Assembly: GCA_020073395.1 (NCBI GenBank)
Contig: JAIQFF010000013.1
Location: forward strand, 1-57,322
Reading direction: 5' to 3'
DNA: 57,322 nucleotides
Origin: Terriglobia bacterium
GTDB lineage: Bacteria > Acidobacteriota > Terriglobia > Terriglobales > Acidobacteriaceae
Numbering within the stretch: position 1 is the stretch's first letter; each line of letters begins with the position of its first letter. The notes under the pieces were generated by a model, which was not told the DNA's origin, made no database searches, and saw nothing but the letters and a program-made list of their open reading frames with translations. A program made the position numbers and the translations under genes. This document shows positions 47,475-56,996 of this stretch, in pieces.

Positions 47475-47590
47475 GCGCCGGCCGGTTTTGGATTCGGGCG
47501 GATCAAGCCGCGGCTTTCGTGTATTCGTAAAGGAGTGGTTCGCTCATTTATTCCGGAAGCAAGACCTGCCTCAGCCGGCAGGCCGCGCAC

Positions 47591-49204
47591 TCACCGTTTC
47601 CACTCCCGACCCTGATACCGTTTCCGCAACTCGGTTTTGAGGAGTTTCCCTGTCGAAGTGTGAGGGAGTTCGTCCACAAACACGAACGCATCGGGCAGTT
47701 GCCACTTGGCGAACTTGCCGCTCAGAAACTCACGCAAGGCTTCAGGCGCGAGTTTCGCTCCCTCTCTCGGCACAATCACGGCCAGCGGGCGCTCCTGCCA
47801 TTTAGAATGCGGCACGGCGACCACTGCGGCCTCACGCACGTCAGGATGGGCGACGAGAGCGTTTTCCAGGTCGACGGAACTGATCCATTCCCCCCCTGAT
47901 TTGATCAGGTCCTTGGTCCGGTCGGCGATTTTCAAATAACCTTCTGCGTCCATCGTACCGACATCGCCGGTGCGGAACCAACCGTCGTCGGTCCACTTGT
48001 TCATCTCTTCCGGCAGGTTGTAATAGCTGGCAGCGACCCAGGGTCCGCGCAGTTGCACTTCTCCCAGTGTCTGATCGTCCTGCGGGACCTCTCCCAGTTC
48101 GTTGAGGACCCTCATTTCCACGAGCGGAACGGGAATTCCGGCCTTGGCGCGGGCCGCGTCTTTCTGCTCGTCCGACCACTCCAGCATGTGAGCTTTCAAT
48201 TGATTGGTTGTGGCTTGAGGGCTGCTCTCCGTGAGTCCCCAACCCTGATGCAGGTTAATGCCGTAGTGGTCCAGCTTTCGTATCAGCGCCAGCGGAGGCG
48301 CTGCCCCACCCACCAGTACGCGCATTCTCGGCAGCTTCCAGCGCCCGGGGCGTTTCTCGAGGCAATCGACTACATTGAACCAAATCGTGGGAACACCCGC
48401 AGCAACCGTGACCTTTTCCTGCTCGCACAAATTGAGCAAGCTCTCGGCATCCAGATGCGGACCCGGCAGGACAAGCTTGCAACCAACCATTGCGGCAGCA
48501 TACGGCAGGCCCCAACCGTTCACGTGGAACATCGAAACTACCGGCAAGACCACATCCCGGTGGCAAATCGCGAAGTTGTCCACGGTGGTCAGTAGAAAAG
48601 TGTGTAGGAACACCGAGCGGTGGGTGTAGGCAACGCCCTTCGGGAGGCCAGTTGTCCCCGACGTGTAGCACAGAGAAGCAGCTTCGTTCTCATCGAGTGC
48701 AGGGTAGCAAAAACCATACCCGCCCGCCCGTAAAAGGTCCTCGTAATTCTCCGTTCCTGGCGGAAGAGGAGTCTCGGCCCAAGACACCACAAACACGCGC
48801 TCGAACTTGACGGACTCCTTGATCTGCTCGTAGATCGGCATGAGGACATCGTCTACGATCAGAAAGCGCCCGCCTCCGTGCTGTGCGATGTAGGCGATTT
48901 CTCTGGGTGCAAGGCGCAGGTTCAAGGTGTGCATCACCCCGGCGCATGCCGGAATGCCTAGGTAGGCTTCAAGATGAGCGTGGTTGTTCCACATGAGAGT
49001 AGCTACCCGGTCGCCACGTTGTAGTCCGGCCTTCTGCAAACCGGCGGCTAAGGCGCGCGCTCGCTGGTACACCTCTCCGAATGTGCAGCGATGCAAAGAA
49101 CGATCCGGTAGGCGCGAAACCACCTCTCGCTTGCCAAACAGCTTTCCCGCGCGCTCGAGTATGTGAACGAGCGTGAGCGGGTAATTCATCATGGTGCCTT
49201 GCAT
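47591..49204 (-). CDS. AMP-binding fatty/aryl acyl-CoA ligase (537 aa)
   Basis: ATP-dependent acyl-CoA synthetase, ANL superfamily. Motifs: CYTSGTTGLPKGVAYTHRS (P-loop-like, about residue 175), GLTESSPQATTNQL (about 325), RTGDVGTMDAEGYLKIADRTKDLIKSGGEWISSVDLE (hinge, about 425-460) and TGKLLKTELRK with the catalytic Lys. The long-chain fatty-acid CoA ligase type is the closest by memory; the TetR-linked regulon leaves an aryl-alkanoic substrate open. The ATG at 49204 has AGAGGT five bases upstream; a site C promoter overlaps it. Divergent from the PaaK-type gene. Confidence 0.92.
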   Translation of the reverse strand: MQGTMMNYPLTLVHILERAGKLFGKREVVSRLPDRSLHRCTFGEVYQRARALAAGLQKAGLQRGDRVATLMWNNHAHLEAYLGIPACAGVMHTLNLRLAPREIAYIAQHGGGRFLIVDDVLMPIYEQIKESVKFERVFVVSWAETPLPPGTENYEDLLRAGGYGFCYPALDENEAASLCYTSGTTGLPKGVAYTHRSVFLHTFLLTTVDNFAICHRDVVLPVVSMFHVNGWGLPYAAAMVGCKLVLPGPHLDAESLLNLCEQEKVTVAAGVPTIWFNVVDCLEKRPGRWKLPRMRVLVGGAAPPLALIRKLDHYGINLHQGWGLTESSPQATTNQLKAHMLEWSDEQKDAARAKAGIPVPLVEMRVLNELGEVPQDDQTLGEVQLRGPWVAASYYNLPEEMNKWTDDGWFRTGDVGTMDAEGYLKIADRTKDLIKSGGEWISSVDLENALVAHPDVREAAVVAVPHSKWQERPLAVIVPREGAKLAPEALREFLSGKFAKWQLPDAFVFVDELPHTSTGKLLKTELRKRYQGREWKR

Positions 49205-49249
49205 TGCGACCTCTTCAGAAGGGCCCCAATCGCCGAACGCAGTCTAGAA

Positions 49250-49279
49250 GTATAACGGACGTTCGCTAGGTGACTGCAA
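49250..49279 (-). promoter_or_regulatory. Promoter of the acyl-CoA ligase gene
   Basis: Read on the minus strand: TTGCAG, 18 bases, TTATAC (the -35 is 49279-49274, the -10 is 49255-49250). The operator-like sequence CGAACGTCCGTTAT sits in the spacer, so a bound repressor would block RNA polymerase. Confidence 0.6.
49252..49265. promoter_or_regulatory. PaaR-type operator, site C (one mismatch)
   Basis: ATAACGGACGTTCG. Fits C-N-AACG-NN-CGTT-N-G except for its first base. Located between the divergent acyl-CoA ligase and PaaK-type ligase genes, overlapping the promoter of the former. The flanks TAGCGAACG (minus strand) are shared with site A. Confidence 0.65.
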
Positions 49280-49329
49280 TCATCTTTGTAGGTTAATCTT
49301 TTGAGTTCCAAGTTTGCTGACTAGGCTAC

Positions 49330-50676
49330 GTGACTACTGAAGATTATCTCGACGCCGAAATCGAAACCGCCTCCCCCGAGGAAATCCAACACCTGCAACA
49401 AGGCAAGCTGGCAAAGCAGCTCGACTACCTTTTTGCCCGTTCCGCTTTCTACCGTGAGAAGTTCGAAAAAGTAGGCATCAGACGAGAACATTACCGCGAA
49501 CTGTCCGACCTGAGCCAGTTTCCATTTACCACAAAGGAAGAGTTACGCTTGAGTCAGGCCGCATGCCCTCCTCTCGGTCGTCATATCGCCGCCGATTGGG
49601 CTGACGTTATTCGGGTCAACAGCTCAACCGGTACCACCGGCAAACCAAGCTTCGTAGGAATCACGCGTCGTGACGCCGAAATATGGACCAGGATCACAGC
49701 CCGCTCGTTCTATACACAGGGCCTGCGCAAAGCCGACGCGGTGATCCATGCAGCGGGGCTCACGATGTTCGTGGCCGGGCTCTCCTCGAAAGATGCAATC
49801 GAATCGCTGGGAGCGGTCTTCATCCCCATCGGAACGGGAGCCTCGGAAAAAGCTCTCGCGGCCATCCAGTTTCTGGGCGCGAACGCCATGCATTGCACCC
49901 CTTCCTACGCCACATATTTCGCCGATTTTGTGCGCCGTGAAGCGGGTCTGGATCCCAAAGATCTCGGCCTGAGGAAGCTGTTCTGCGGTGCTGAGCCGGG
50001 GGCTGGGATTCCCTCCGTCCGCAACAGGCTTCAGCAGGACTGGGGAGCGCGGGTCACCGAAGGTCTTGGCAATGCGGACATGGCGCCCATTATTTTCGGC
50101 GAATGTCCGAATCAATCCGGAATGCATTTCAACGGTCAGGAATTTATTGCCGTCGAGATCATCGATCCCGATACCAACGAAGTCTTGCCGATGGAAACCG
50201 GCGTGACTGGCGAACTGGTGTACACCAGCCTGGAGCGCGAGTGTGTGCCATTGCTGCGATTTCGTACCCGTGATCGTGTCACCGTAACCGGCACCGTTTG
50301 CCCCTGCGGGCGCACCAGCCTCAAACTGCGCTGCATCGGTCGTACGGATGACATGCTGATCGTTTTGGGAGTAAACGTCTTTCCATCGGCGGTGAAGGAT
50401 GTGGTTTCAAGTTTTTCTCCGGCAACCACCGGCGAAATCCAGATCGTCCTCGATCAACCTGGCCCCCAAGTTGTGCCGCCGTTGAGAGTAGTCGCCGAAT
50501 TCGGGAAGGCAATGGTGGAGACCGCCACACTCAAGACTGAGATTGAACGCAAGCTCAAGGCGGCTTTGAGCATTCCGGCTGCTGTCGATCTGGTTCCGGC
50601 CGGCACCCTGCCGCGCTTCGAGATGAAAGGGCAATTGGTCCGAAAAGCATACGAAAACGGCGGGAAGGGCAGATGA
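49330..50676 (+). CDS. Phenylacetate-CoA ligase family protein (PaaK-type)
   Basis: Makes an aryl-CoA thioester from a carboxylic acid and CoA. 448 residues. The phosphate-binding motif is VNSSTGTTGKPSFVG (about 97-110), with LRKLFCGAEPGAG, EGLGNADMAPIIFGE, TDDMLIVLGVNVFPSAVKDV (about 340-360) and the C-terminal Lys-containing lid PRFEMKGQLVRKAY. Start is GTG at 49330; there is no better ATG. It opens a rightward group ending in tetR. PaaK-type enzymes also activate substrates other than phenylacetate, so the symbol is withheld. Confidence 0.9.
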   Translation: MTTEDYLDAEIETASPEEIQHLQQGKLAKQLDYLFARSAFYREKFEKVGIRREHYRELSDLSQFPFTTKEELRLSQAACPPLGRHIAADWADVIRVNSSTGTTGKPSFVGITRRDAEIWTRITARSFYTQGLRKADAVIHAAGLTMFVAGLSSKDAIESLGAVFIPIGTGASEKALAAIQFLGANAMHCTPSYATYFADFVRREAGLDPKDLGLRKLFCGAEPGAGIPSVRNRLQQDWGARVTEGLGNADMAPIIFGECPNQSGMHFNGQEFIAVEIIDPDTNEVLPMETGVTGELVYTSLERECVPLLRFRTRDRVTVTGTVCPCGRTSLKLRCIGRTDDMLIVLGVNVFPSAVKDVVSSFSPATTGEIQIVLDQPGPQVVPPLRVVAEFGKAMVETATLKTEIERKLKAALSIPAAVDLVPAGTLPRFEMKGQLVRKAYENGGKGR

Positions 50677-50684
50677 CCCGCCTC

Positions 50685-50713
50685 TTGCCTCAAGTGGTCA
50701 TTCCGCTTACTAT
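50685..50713 (+). promoter_or_regulatory. Promoter of the tetR gene
   Basis: TTGCCT (50685-50690), 17 bases, TACTAT (50708-50713). The operator site B begins 10 bases further on, over the expected start of transcription, which is the usual arrangement for self-repression. Confidence 0.55.
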
Positions 50714-50723
50714 ATGAGTTAAA

Positions 50724-50737
50724 CGGACGAACGTTCG
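50724..50737. promoter_or_regulatory. PaaR-type operator, site B (one mismatch)
   Basis: CGGACGAACGTTCG, matching C-N-AACG-NN-CGTT-N-G with one change (first A to G). Followed by ATAG as at site A. Ends seven bases before the tetR start codon. Confidence 0.65.
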
Positions 50738-50743
50738 ATAGAT

Positions 50744-51373
50744 ATGGCGTCAACTTACTCGATGGCGTCGACATCCTTCGGAGCGAATTCCCGTTTCGAC
50801 CGCCAACTTTCCCGCATCCTCAACCATGCCACCGCTATCTTCTGCGAGAAGGGATACGAAGGCGCTTCCATTCGTGATCTCTCACGCGCCTCCGGCTTGT
50901 CCCTCGCGGGACTCTACTACTATTTCCAGTCGAAGGATGAATTGCTGTACCTGATCCAGAAACACCTCTTCACCTCAGTGATGGAGCGCTTGAAGGAAAA
51001 TCTTAAAACCGCGGCGGACCCGGAAAAGCGCTTACGCATCTTCATCTCGAACCATCTGGCCTATTTCCTGGCCCGGCCCAAAGCCATGAAGGTGCTCTCC
51101 CACGAAGATGATGTGCTGAAGGGAGCCCTGGGGGCAGAAATTCGAACGCTCAAACGCCAGTACTATCACTGCTGCGCAGATTTGGTAGAGGAACTCAAGC
51201 TGACAAAGAAACTCAAGTTCAAGTCCCGGGCGGTGGTCCTGTGCCTGTTCGGGATGATGAACTGGATCCACACTTGGTACAACCCGCGAGTGGACGGTGA
51301 TGCAGCGACTGTGGCCCGCGAAATAGGCAATGTATTTCTGCGCGGTATTTACGCTTCGACAAGTGGCCGGTGA
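50744..51373 (+). CDS. TetR family repressor (PaaR/FadR-like)
   Basis: A 209-residue TetR regulator and likely master switch of the 43-57 kb module. The helix-turn-helix is complete at about residues 22-65: ILNHATAIFCEKGYEGASIRDLSRASGLSLAGLYYYFQSKDELLYLI. The C-terminal ligand-binding domain begins near 75 (RLKENLKTAADPEKRLRIF). An operator stands seven bases before the ATG, so it is probably autoregulated; the ligand is likely the CoA thioester made by one of the ligases. Alternative ATG at 50762 is 18 bases downstream. The amidohydrolase follows in the same direction after about 58 bases. Confidence 0.93.
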   Translation: MASTYSMASTSFGANSRFDRQLSRILNHATAIFCEKGYEGASIRDLSRASGLSLAGLYYYFQSKDELLYLIQKHLFTSVMERLKENLKTAADPEKRLRIFISNHLAYFLARPKAMKVLSHEDDVLKGALGAEIRTLKRQYYHCCADLVEELKLTKKLKFKSRAVVLCLFGMMNWIHTWYNPRVDGDAATVAREIGNVFLRGIYASTSGR

Positions 51374-51430
51374 AATTGCGAATGGCCGGGCAAAGTCCTC
51401 GGTAAAAGATCAAAACGGAGAAACGCTCAT

Positions 51431-52272
51431 TTGATCACCGACTGCCATGTCCATATCCATCCCATGGAGATGTTCCGTCCGGAGGCTCTCGAACTGGTCA
51501 AGCACAACCGCCCGAATTTTGACCAGATCGCGGAATTCGGCCGTTCTCCCGCATCATTCCTTAAGTATCTGGACGAGGCGGGCGTGGATCGCGCAGTGCT
51601 CATCAACTACGTCGCGCCGGACTTCATCGGATTCACCCCCGACATCAACCAGTACGTCGCCGACTACACCAAAGAAAACCCTCGCCGCTTGATCTCCTGC
51701 GGCGGACTTCATCCCCGCCAATCGCAAAACATCATGAGTGAAGTGGAGCAGTTTCTGCGTCTTAAGATCCGCGCGATCAAGTTGCACCCGCCCCACCAGC
51801 TTCTGTTTCCCAACGACTATTTGCACGGCGTCAAGGAACTCGAAGTGATCTACCGCGCCGCTGAAGCCAACGGGCTGCCGGTAATATTCCACCCGGAACG
51901 TCAATCTTCGAAGGCGCACGAAACCGTTATGGAGACCCGATGTATCTGGACGATGTTGCGGTGGACTTCCCCAAGCTGAAAATCATCATGGCACACGGGG
52001 GACGCCCGCTGTGGATGGATACTGCGTTTTTCCTGCTCCGCCGCCACCCAAACATGTTTCTCGACATCAGCAGTATTCCGCCCAAAAGCCTGTTGAAATA
52101 TTTCCCGCGACTGGAAGAAATCGCTTATAAAACAATGTTCGGCACTGATTGGCCGGGACCAGGGGTACCGGAAATTCGCAAGAACGTAGAGGATTTCTGC
52201 GCGTTGCCGTTGGGCGAACAATCCACGCGGCAGATTCTTTGGGATACCGCCTTGACTATCTGGCCGCTCTAA
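51431..52272 (+). CDS. Amidohydrolase-family protein, frameshifted
   Basis: Metal-dependent hydrolase or decarboxylase of the amidohydrolase 2 (PF04909-type) family. From TTG at 51431, the N-terminal half reads ITDCHVHIHPMEMFRPEAL (metal-site H-x-H) to GLPVIFH near 51890. After that the frame must shift: downstream PMYLDDVAVDFPKLKIIMAHGGRP and MFGTDWPGPGVPE read in another frame to the stop at 52272. Adding one base at about 51891-51894, possibly a shortened C-run, gives H-P-G-T-S-I-F-E-G in place of the family's F-H-T-G-T. The whole is about 280 residues, as in the family. It would act on an aromatic acid or CoA intermediate, unknown. Convergent overlap of 17 bases with the HxlR gene. Confidence 0.85.
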
Positions 52273-52684
52273 CCGGTGCCTCGCCTCCGGTTAAGGCGGG
52301 TTTGTCGAGCACCGGTGGCCGCTCCAGCGACGTTGGTTCGGGCGCCGGCTTCGTGGCCTCAGGCTTGGGGACCCCATAGCGAGCGCGATGTCTTGTGCCC
52401 CACGCTGACATCAACTTTAGGATCGGTTTCAAACTCTCGCCGTGCTTCGTAAGTGAATATTCCACCCGGGGTGGAACTTCGGCATAGACTTTGCGCCGAA
52501 TGATTTCGTCTCTTTCCAATTCGCGCAGATGCTGTGTCAGCATTTTCTTAGTCATCCCTGGAATCAGACGCTGGAGTTGGCTGAACCGCTTCGTCCCGCT
52601 TTCCAGGTTAAACAGAATCAGCGGCTTCCATTTGCCCCCGATGATGTCTGCCGTGAGCTTGACCGAACACTGAAATGACTCCAT
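52256..52684 (-). CDS. HxlR family transcriptional regulator
   Basis: A MarR-like winged-helix regulator, 142 residues from the ATG at 52684. The HxlR signature is plain: CSVKLTADIIGGKWKPLILFNLESGTKRFSQLQRLIPGMTKKMLTQHLREL then EVPPRVEYSLTKHGESL. The N-terminal Cys (residue 6) is the redox-sensing position of several HxlR proteins. The C-terminal tail of about 35 residues is Pro- and Ala-rich and probably disordered. It is the only other regulator in the module. Its 3' end overlaps the amidohydrolase gene, and the saccharopine-dehydrogenase-like gene starts 190 bases upstream in the opposite direction; regulation of that gene is likely. Confidence 0.92.
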   Translation of the reverse strand: MESFQCSVKLTADIIGGKWKPLILFNLESGTKRFSQLQRLIPGMTKKMLTQHLRELERDEIIRRKVYAEVPPRVEYSLTKHGESLKPILKLMSAWGTRHRARYGVPKPEATKPAPEPTSLERPPVLDKPALTGGEAPVRAAR

Positions 52685-52876
52685 GGAAAGCCTCCACAAG
52701 GCGACCAGGTTACAAAAATGTACCTACTAGCATTAGAGATACTTTAGCCTAAAATTGCTTCCGCGTAGCAGGAGAATCTGTGGGCCTTGCCGTCCGGGGC
52801 TGGGCACGAGGACCTAAGACAAAGACCGGAAACGAAGAGGCCGCCTCCGGGATAATCCGATTCGGAGCAGCAAGAA

Positions 52877-53986
52877 ATGAGCAAGCGACCAGTAGTCATC
52901 TACGGCGCCAGCGGCTTTTCCGGGCGACTGGTGGCTGAGTTCTTGCGCGAATACCACCTTCCATTCGTCGCCGCGGGACGGAGCAAGACCAAAATCGAAG
53001 ATGTTATGGCCCACGTTCCCGGCATCGAAGCTGCGGACTACGAGGTTGCCGAAACCAGTAGTTCGGTGGAGGATCTGGTCAAACTGTTCGCCGGGGCCAA
53101 GGTGGTCTGCAACACGGTGGGGCCATTTATCTATAACGGCCCGGCCGTCATTGAGGCCGCGCTACAGGCGGGATGCCACTACGTCGATATCGGCGGCGAG
53201 CAGGCGTGGTCGCGCGAAGTCGCGGAGAAGTGGAGCTGCCGGTTTGCCGAGCGTGGGTTGCTGGCCGCCCCGGGCACAGCATTTATGTCGGCGATGAGCG
53301 ATGCTGCAGCCCGGCTCTGCCTTGAATCGAGTGCCATCGATACTCTAGAAACGGTGACCATGTTCAAGGGCAATCCCACCTTCGGTTCTACGCAAACCAT
53401 TTTTGCCGTGATCCAGACCGACGCACATTATCTTGAGCAAAATCAGCTCAAGCCCTGGCCGCGCGCCACTCGCTACGATGTCGCTGTGCCGGGATATTTA
53501 CCGACGCAATTGGCCCTCGCGTGGGGTGGATTTCCCCAGCCCCTGTGGTTCAAGAACCACCCGCAAGTAGCGAATGTGCGCTCCATGGGGGGCTTGCTTG
53601 ACCGGCAGATCATGGAGAACGTCGCCGCAACGGAGAAGCTCTTTGAAGAGCAGATTCGGCCCTTGCCGAAAGTGGAGCGCGAGAAGAAACTTTCCGAGAT
53701 GGCGAATGCAGTGCAGGGCGCGATGCCTCCGCGTGAGAATGTGCACGATCATCGCACCATTGACGTGGTGGTCGGCCGCGGCACCACGGATTTCGTGCAG
53801 TGCGTCATCTTTGGCACCTGCTGCTATCGCCAGACCGGTCTGATTCAGGCTTTTGCCGCGCACAACCTGGTGCACGCCTCGCAACGAAAAGTCGGATTTG
53901 CCTCGGCGGCCGAGGCTTTTGGCCATCGCGAACTGCTGCGTGCCGTGGAAAGCCATGGACTCGCGAAAGTCAGGCTGACTTCATAG
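52877..53986 (+). CDS. Saccharopine-dehydrogenase-like oxidoreductase
   Basis: A 369-residue NAD(P)-binding protein of the saccharopine dehydrogenase/trans-acting enoyl-reductase group. The Rossmann start is VVIYGASGFSGRLVAEFLREY (about 6-26), then FAGAKVVCNTVGPFIYNGPAVIEAALQAGCHYVDIGGE, a hallmark of this family. The family includes enoyl-reductases acting in trans on polyketide or mycobacterial lipid intermediates, so the substrate may be an enoyl-CoA or enoyl ester. It heads the rightward unit to the acyl-CoA synthetase and thiolase. Confidence 0.85.
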   Translation: MSKRPVVIYGASGFSGRLVAEFLREYHLPFVAAGRSKTKIEDVMAHVPGIEAADYEVAETSSSVEDLVKLFAGAKVVCNTVGPFIYNGPAVIEAALQAGCHYVDIGGEQAWSREVAEKWSCRFAERGLLAAPGTAFMSAMSDAAARLCLESSAIDTLETVTMFKGNPTFGSTQTIFAVIQTDAHYLEQNQLKPWPRATRYDVAVPGYLPTQLALAWGGFPQPLWFKNHPQVANVRSMGGLLDRQIMENVAATEKLFEEQIRPLPKVEREKKLSEMANAVQGAMPPRENVHDHRTIDVVVGRGTTDFVQCVIFGTCCYRQTGLIQAFAAHNLVHASQRKVGFASAAEAFGHRELLRAVESHGLAKVRLTS

Positions 53987-54074
53987 AACGCAGTCGCTGA
54001 ATTGCCCCAGACGGTGGCGAGCGAAGACCAAGGATTCAGAGTCCACCGTACGGGGACAGTATTTCTCCACACTC

Positions 54075-55640
54075 ATGCGTGCCATCGATTATTTCGACAA
54101 GAGCGCCGACGCGAGTCCCGACCGGACGGCTGTTCTCGACGGTGAACGCCGCTATTCGTATCGAGAACTGCGGTCCATCAGCCAGCGGATTGCCCGCGCC
54201 CTGTGGGCTAATGGTATGCGCGGAGAGGAGCGCGCTGCGATCTATTCCCACAACCATGCCGAAGTCCTGTTCTGCATGTTGGGCATTCTGCGCGCGGGCG
54301 GCGTGTGGGTGCCGATGAACTTCCGCAGCGCCGCCGAGGCCAACATTGAATATCTCAACTATTCGGAAACCGCCTGGTTGTTTTACGACAGCCATACTAG
54401 ACAGAGCATTCCACAACTGAAGGCGAACGTGCCGTCATTGCGACAACTCGTCTGCATCGATGGCGAAGATGGCGAGAATCCTTCGCTGGAACAATTTACG
54501 GAGCGAGGCGCCAACGCGAAGGACTGCGACTGGGCCGATCCCTGCGGCAATATCGATCGTCTCATGGGTCTGGTGCCGACTGGTGGAACCACTGGCCCCG
54601 CCAAGGGTGTACGAGTGACCAACCTCGCATGGGGAACCATGACTGAAATGGCGTGCCATTACTGGAAATCCGAGGAACCTGCGGTGTGTCTCTGCACCGC
54701 CCCACTTTCGCACGCCGCGGGCGTCGTCGCCTTCACCATTTTCGCGCTCGCAGGAACGAATGTCGTGATGCCCGGCTTCGACGCGATGCAAGTTCTGAAA
54801 AGCATCGAGCGTTACCGGGTGACCCATCTCTTTTTGCCGCCCACCGCGTTTTATTCCCTGCTGGCGTGTCCGGAAGTCCGGCGATTTGACTACTCCAGCC
54901 TGCGCGTCTTTCTGCTCGCCGGCTCGCCGGTCTCGCCCGACAAGCTCAAGAAAGGTGTTGAGATCTTCGGACCGTGCATGTGCCAATCCTACGGCCAGAC
55001 AGAGGCGCCAATGCTGCTCACCTTCCTGGACGGCAAAACCCTGGCCGCCGCAGCCGCTGGTGATCACCCCGAGCGGTTGCGCAGCTGCGGAAAAGCCACC
55101 TCGGCAGTGCGCCTGGCCATCATGGATGACACCAGCCACATCCTGCCTCCTCACCAGATCGGCGAGATCGTCGCGCGCGGCAGCCTAGTCACCGCCGGCT
55201 ATCACAAGATGCCGGAAGCAACGGCCGAAATTCGCGCTCACAATTGGCACCACACCGGAGACGTTGGTTACATGGACGAAGACGGCTACGTCTACATCGT
55301 TGACCGTAAGAAAGACATGATCATCTCTGGCGGCTTTAACGTGTTTTGTGCGGAAGTCGAAGCCGGCATCATGGCATTGCCTGCGGTGCAGGAATGCGCC
55401 GTGATCGGCGTTCCTGACGAGCACTGGGGCGAGGCGGTCAAAGCCCTCGTCGTGCTTCAGCAAGGCGAAACGCTCAGCGAAGAGGCCGTAATTGCGCACT
55501 GCAAAACCAGGCTTGGCGGCGTGAAATCGCCGAAGTCAGTCGAGTTCTGGACAGAGCTTCCGAAAACCGCGGCGGGGAAGCTGGATCGAAAAGCGATTCG
55601 CCAACCATATTGGGCGGGAGCAGACAGGCAGGTTCACTAA
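54075..55640 (+). CDS. AMP-binding acyl-CoA synthetase (521 aa)
   Basis: Second ANL-type ligase of the module. Motifs: GLVPTGGTTGPAKGVRVTNL (about 157-176), QSYGQTEAPMLLTF (about 307), HTGDVGYMDEDGYVYIVDRKKDMIISGGFNVFCAEVE (about 393-430) and TAAGKLDRKAIRQPYW with the C-terminal Lys. Cytoplasmic; likely activates a short or aryl carboxylate. It follows the saccharopine-dehydrogenase-like gene by 88 bases and is 39 bases before the thiolase, consistent with an operon. Confidence 0.93.
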   Translation: MRAIDYFDKSADASPDRTAVLDGERRYSYRELRSISQRIARALWANGMRGEERAAIYSHNHAEVLFCMLGILRAGGVWVPMNFRSAAEANIEYLNYSETAWLFYDSHTRQSIPQLKANVPSLRQLVCIDGEDGENPSLEQFTERGANAKDCDWADPCGNIDRLMGLVPTGGTTGPAKGVRVTNLAWGTMTEMACHYWKSEEPAVCLCTAPLSHAAGVVAFTIFALAGTNVVMPGFDAMQVLKSIERYRVTHLFLPPTAFYSLLACPEVRRFDYSSLRVFLLAGSPVSPDKLKKGVEIFGPCMCQSYGQTEAPMLLTFLDGKTLAAAAAGDHPERLRSCGKATSAVRLAIMDDTSHILPPHQIGEIVARGSLVTAGYHKMPEATAEIRAHNWHHTGDVGYMDEDGYVYIVDRKKDMIISGGFNVFCAEVEAGIMALPAVQECAVIGVPDEHWGEAVKALVVLQQGETLSEEAVIAHCKTRLGGVKSPKSVEFWTELPKTAAGKLDRKAIRQPYWAGADRQVH

Positions 55641-55679
55641 GAGGCCGCATTCAGTTGGAGTGAGAGAGAGAGACGGTTC

Positions 55680-56936
55680 ATGCCCGATGACGTTTTCATC
55701 ATCGCCAGCTATAGCACGGCGGCCGGCCGTTTCCTCGACCTTTCCCCCAAAGCCCTGGTGCGCCTCGCGTACGCCGGCGTGCTTTCTGACGCCCGGTTCG
55801 ACGGCTCCGCCATTGGCCATATCTGGTTCAGCAACATGATGCTCGATTTCTGGGGTCAGCCCAACGTCAGAGGCCAGGTCTGCCTCATGCCGCTGGTGGA
55901 AGAAGGCATCCTGCCGGCAGGTGTGCCGACTACAAACGTAGAAGCAGCCTGCGCCAGCGCCAGCCTGGCTTTTAACGGAGCCTGGAAAGACATTCTCTCG
56001 GGCCAGTGCGAGCTTTCCCTTGCCATCGGCATGGAAAAGATGTACGACCCCACCCGCCGCGCGGAATTCTTCGTCCGCCTGGAAAAGGGTACCGACTATC
56101 TGGACCCGGAAATCTGGCGAGAGTTGTATCGTGAAATGGCCTCTAGTGTTGGCACAAAGTTCGAGCAGAGCCCTGATCGCTCCATTGCGATTGACATTTA
56201 CGCATTGTGGGCAAAGACGCACATGGCACGCTACGGCACCACCGCGCGGCAAATCGCCAGCGCAGCTGCCAAAAACCACACCAATTCCGTACACAATCCC
56301 CGCGCCCAATATCGCTTCCCGATGGACGTCGATGCTGTCCTTGCCGATCGCATGATCAGCGACCCGCTCACTCGTGCCATGTGCGCACCGATTGGAGACG
56401 CCGCGGCCGCCGCCCTGCTGTGCTCGCGGTCTTTCCTCAGTACCCTCAGCTCCGACATTCGTGCCCGCGCCATACGAGTCCGTGGACATGCCATCGCATC
56501 CGGGCGCATGCGGGCCACATGGGAGGAAGATCGCGCTCCCGTTCTCGCTGCCCGGCGGGCATATCAAATGGCCCGACTCACGCCCAAAGATATCGATGTA
56601 GTCGAACTGCACGATGCCACTTCTTTCGCCGAGATCCACATGGTGGAAGATCTGTGCCTGTGTGCGCGCGGGCAAGGGGGCCCATTCACCGAGTCCGGAG
56701 CCACGCAGCGCGATGGTGAAATTCCGGTGAACCCGTCTGGCGGGTTGGTCTCCCGAGGTCACCCCATCGGAGCTACCGGGCTCATGATGCTGAACGAGCT
56801 CTGTCTGCAGCTTCGCGGCGAAGCAGGAGGAATGCAGATTCCCAACGCGCGCATCGGTCTCGCGGAAAATGGTGGCGGCCTCATCGGCAACGACTTTGCC
56901 GCCTGTGCGGTAACGATATTGGAAAGGTCCGACTAG
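55680..56936 (+). CDS. Thiolase-superfamily protein (SCP-x/acetyl-CoA acetyltransferase-like)
   Basis: A 418-residue thiolase fold protein. The nucleophile Cys lies in VEAACASASLAFNGAW (about residue 86); the second active-site His is in VSRGHPIGATGLMML (about 360), and HDATSFAEIHMVEDL precedes it. The usual third motif with a second Cys (CGGG) is replaced by AENGGGLIGND, as in SCP-x and archaeal-type thiolases. Such proteins often act with a DUF35 partner, none of which is seen here. It would cleave or form a 3-oxoacyl-CoA. ATG at 55680 follows GAGAGAGAGA. Confidence 0.88.
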   Translation: MPDDVFIIASYSTAAGRFLDLSPKALVRLAYAGVLSDARFDGSAIGHIWFSNMMLDFWGQPNVRGQVCLMPLVEEGILPAGVPTTNVEAACASASLAFNGAWKDILSGQCELSLAIGMEKMYDPTRRAEFFVRLEKGTDYLDPEIWRELYREMASSVGTKFEQSPDRSIAIDIYALWAKTHMARYGTTARQIASAAAKNHTNSVHNPRAQYRFPMDVDAVLADRMISDPLTRAMCAPIGDAAAAALLCSRSFLSTLSSDIRARAIRVRGHAIASGRMRATWEEDRAPVLAARRAYQMARLTPKDIDVVELHDATSFAEIHMVEDLCLCARGQGGPFTESGATQRDGEIPVNPSGGLVSRGHPIGATGLMMLNELCLQLRGEAGGMQIPNARIGLAENGGGLIGNDFAACAVTILERSD

Positions 56937-56996
56937 AAGCTAGGCAAGGCTTACGGCGGTGTTGAGGACTGCTCCAAAACACAGTCGGCTTTTGGC

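Noticed and set aside
55536..56762. 408-codon minus-strand frame over the thiolase
   Set aside because: Antisense to complete thiolase motifs; product is Gly/Arg/His-rich without domain signals.
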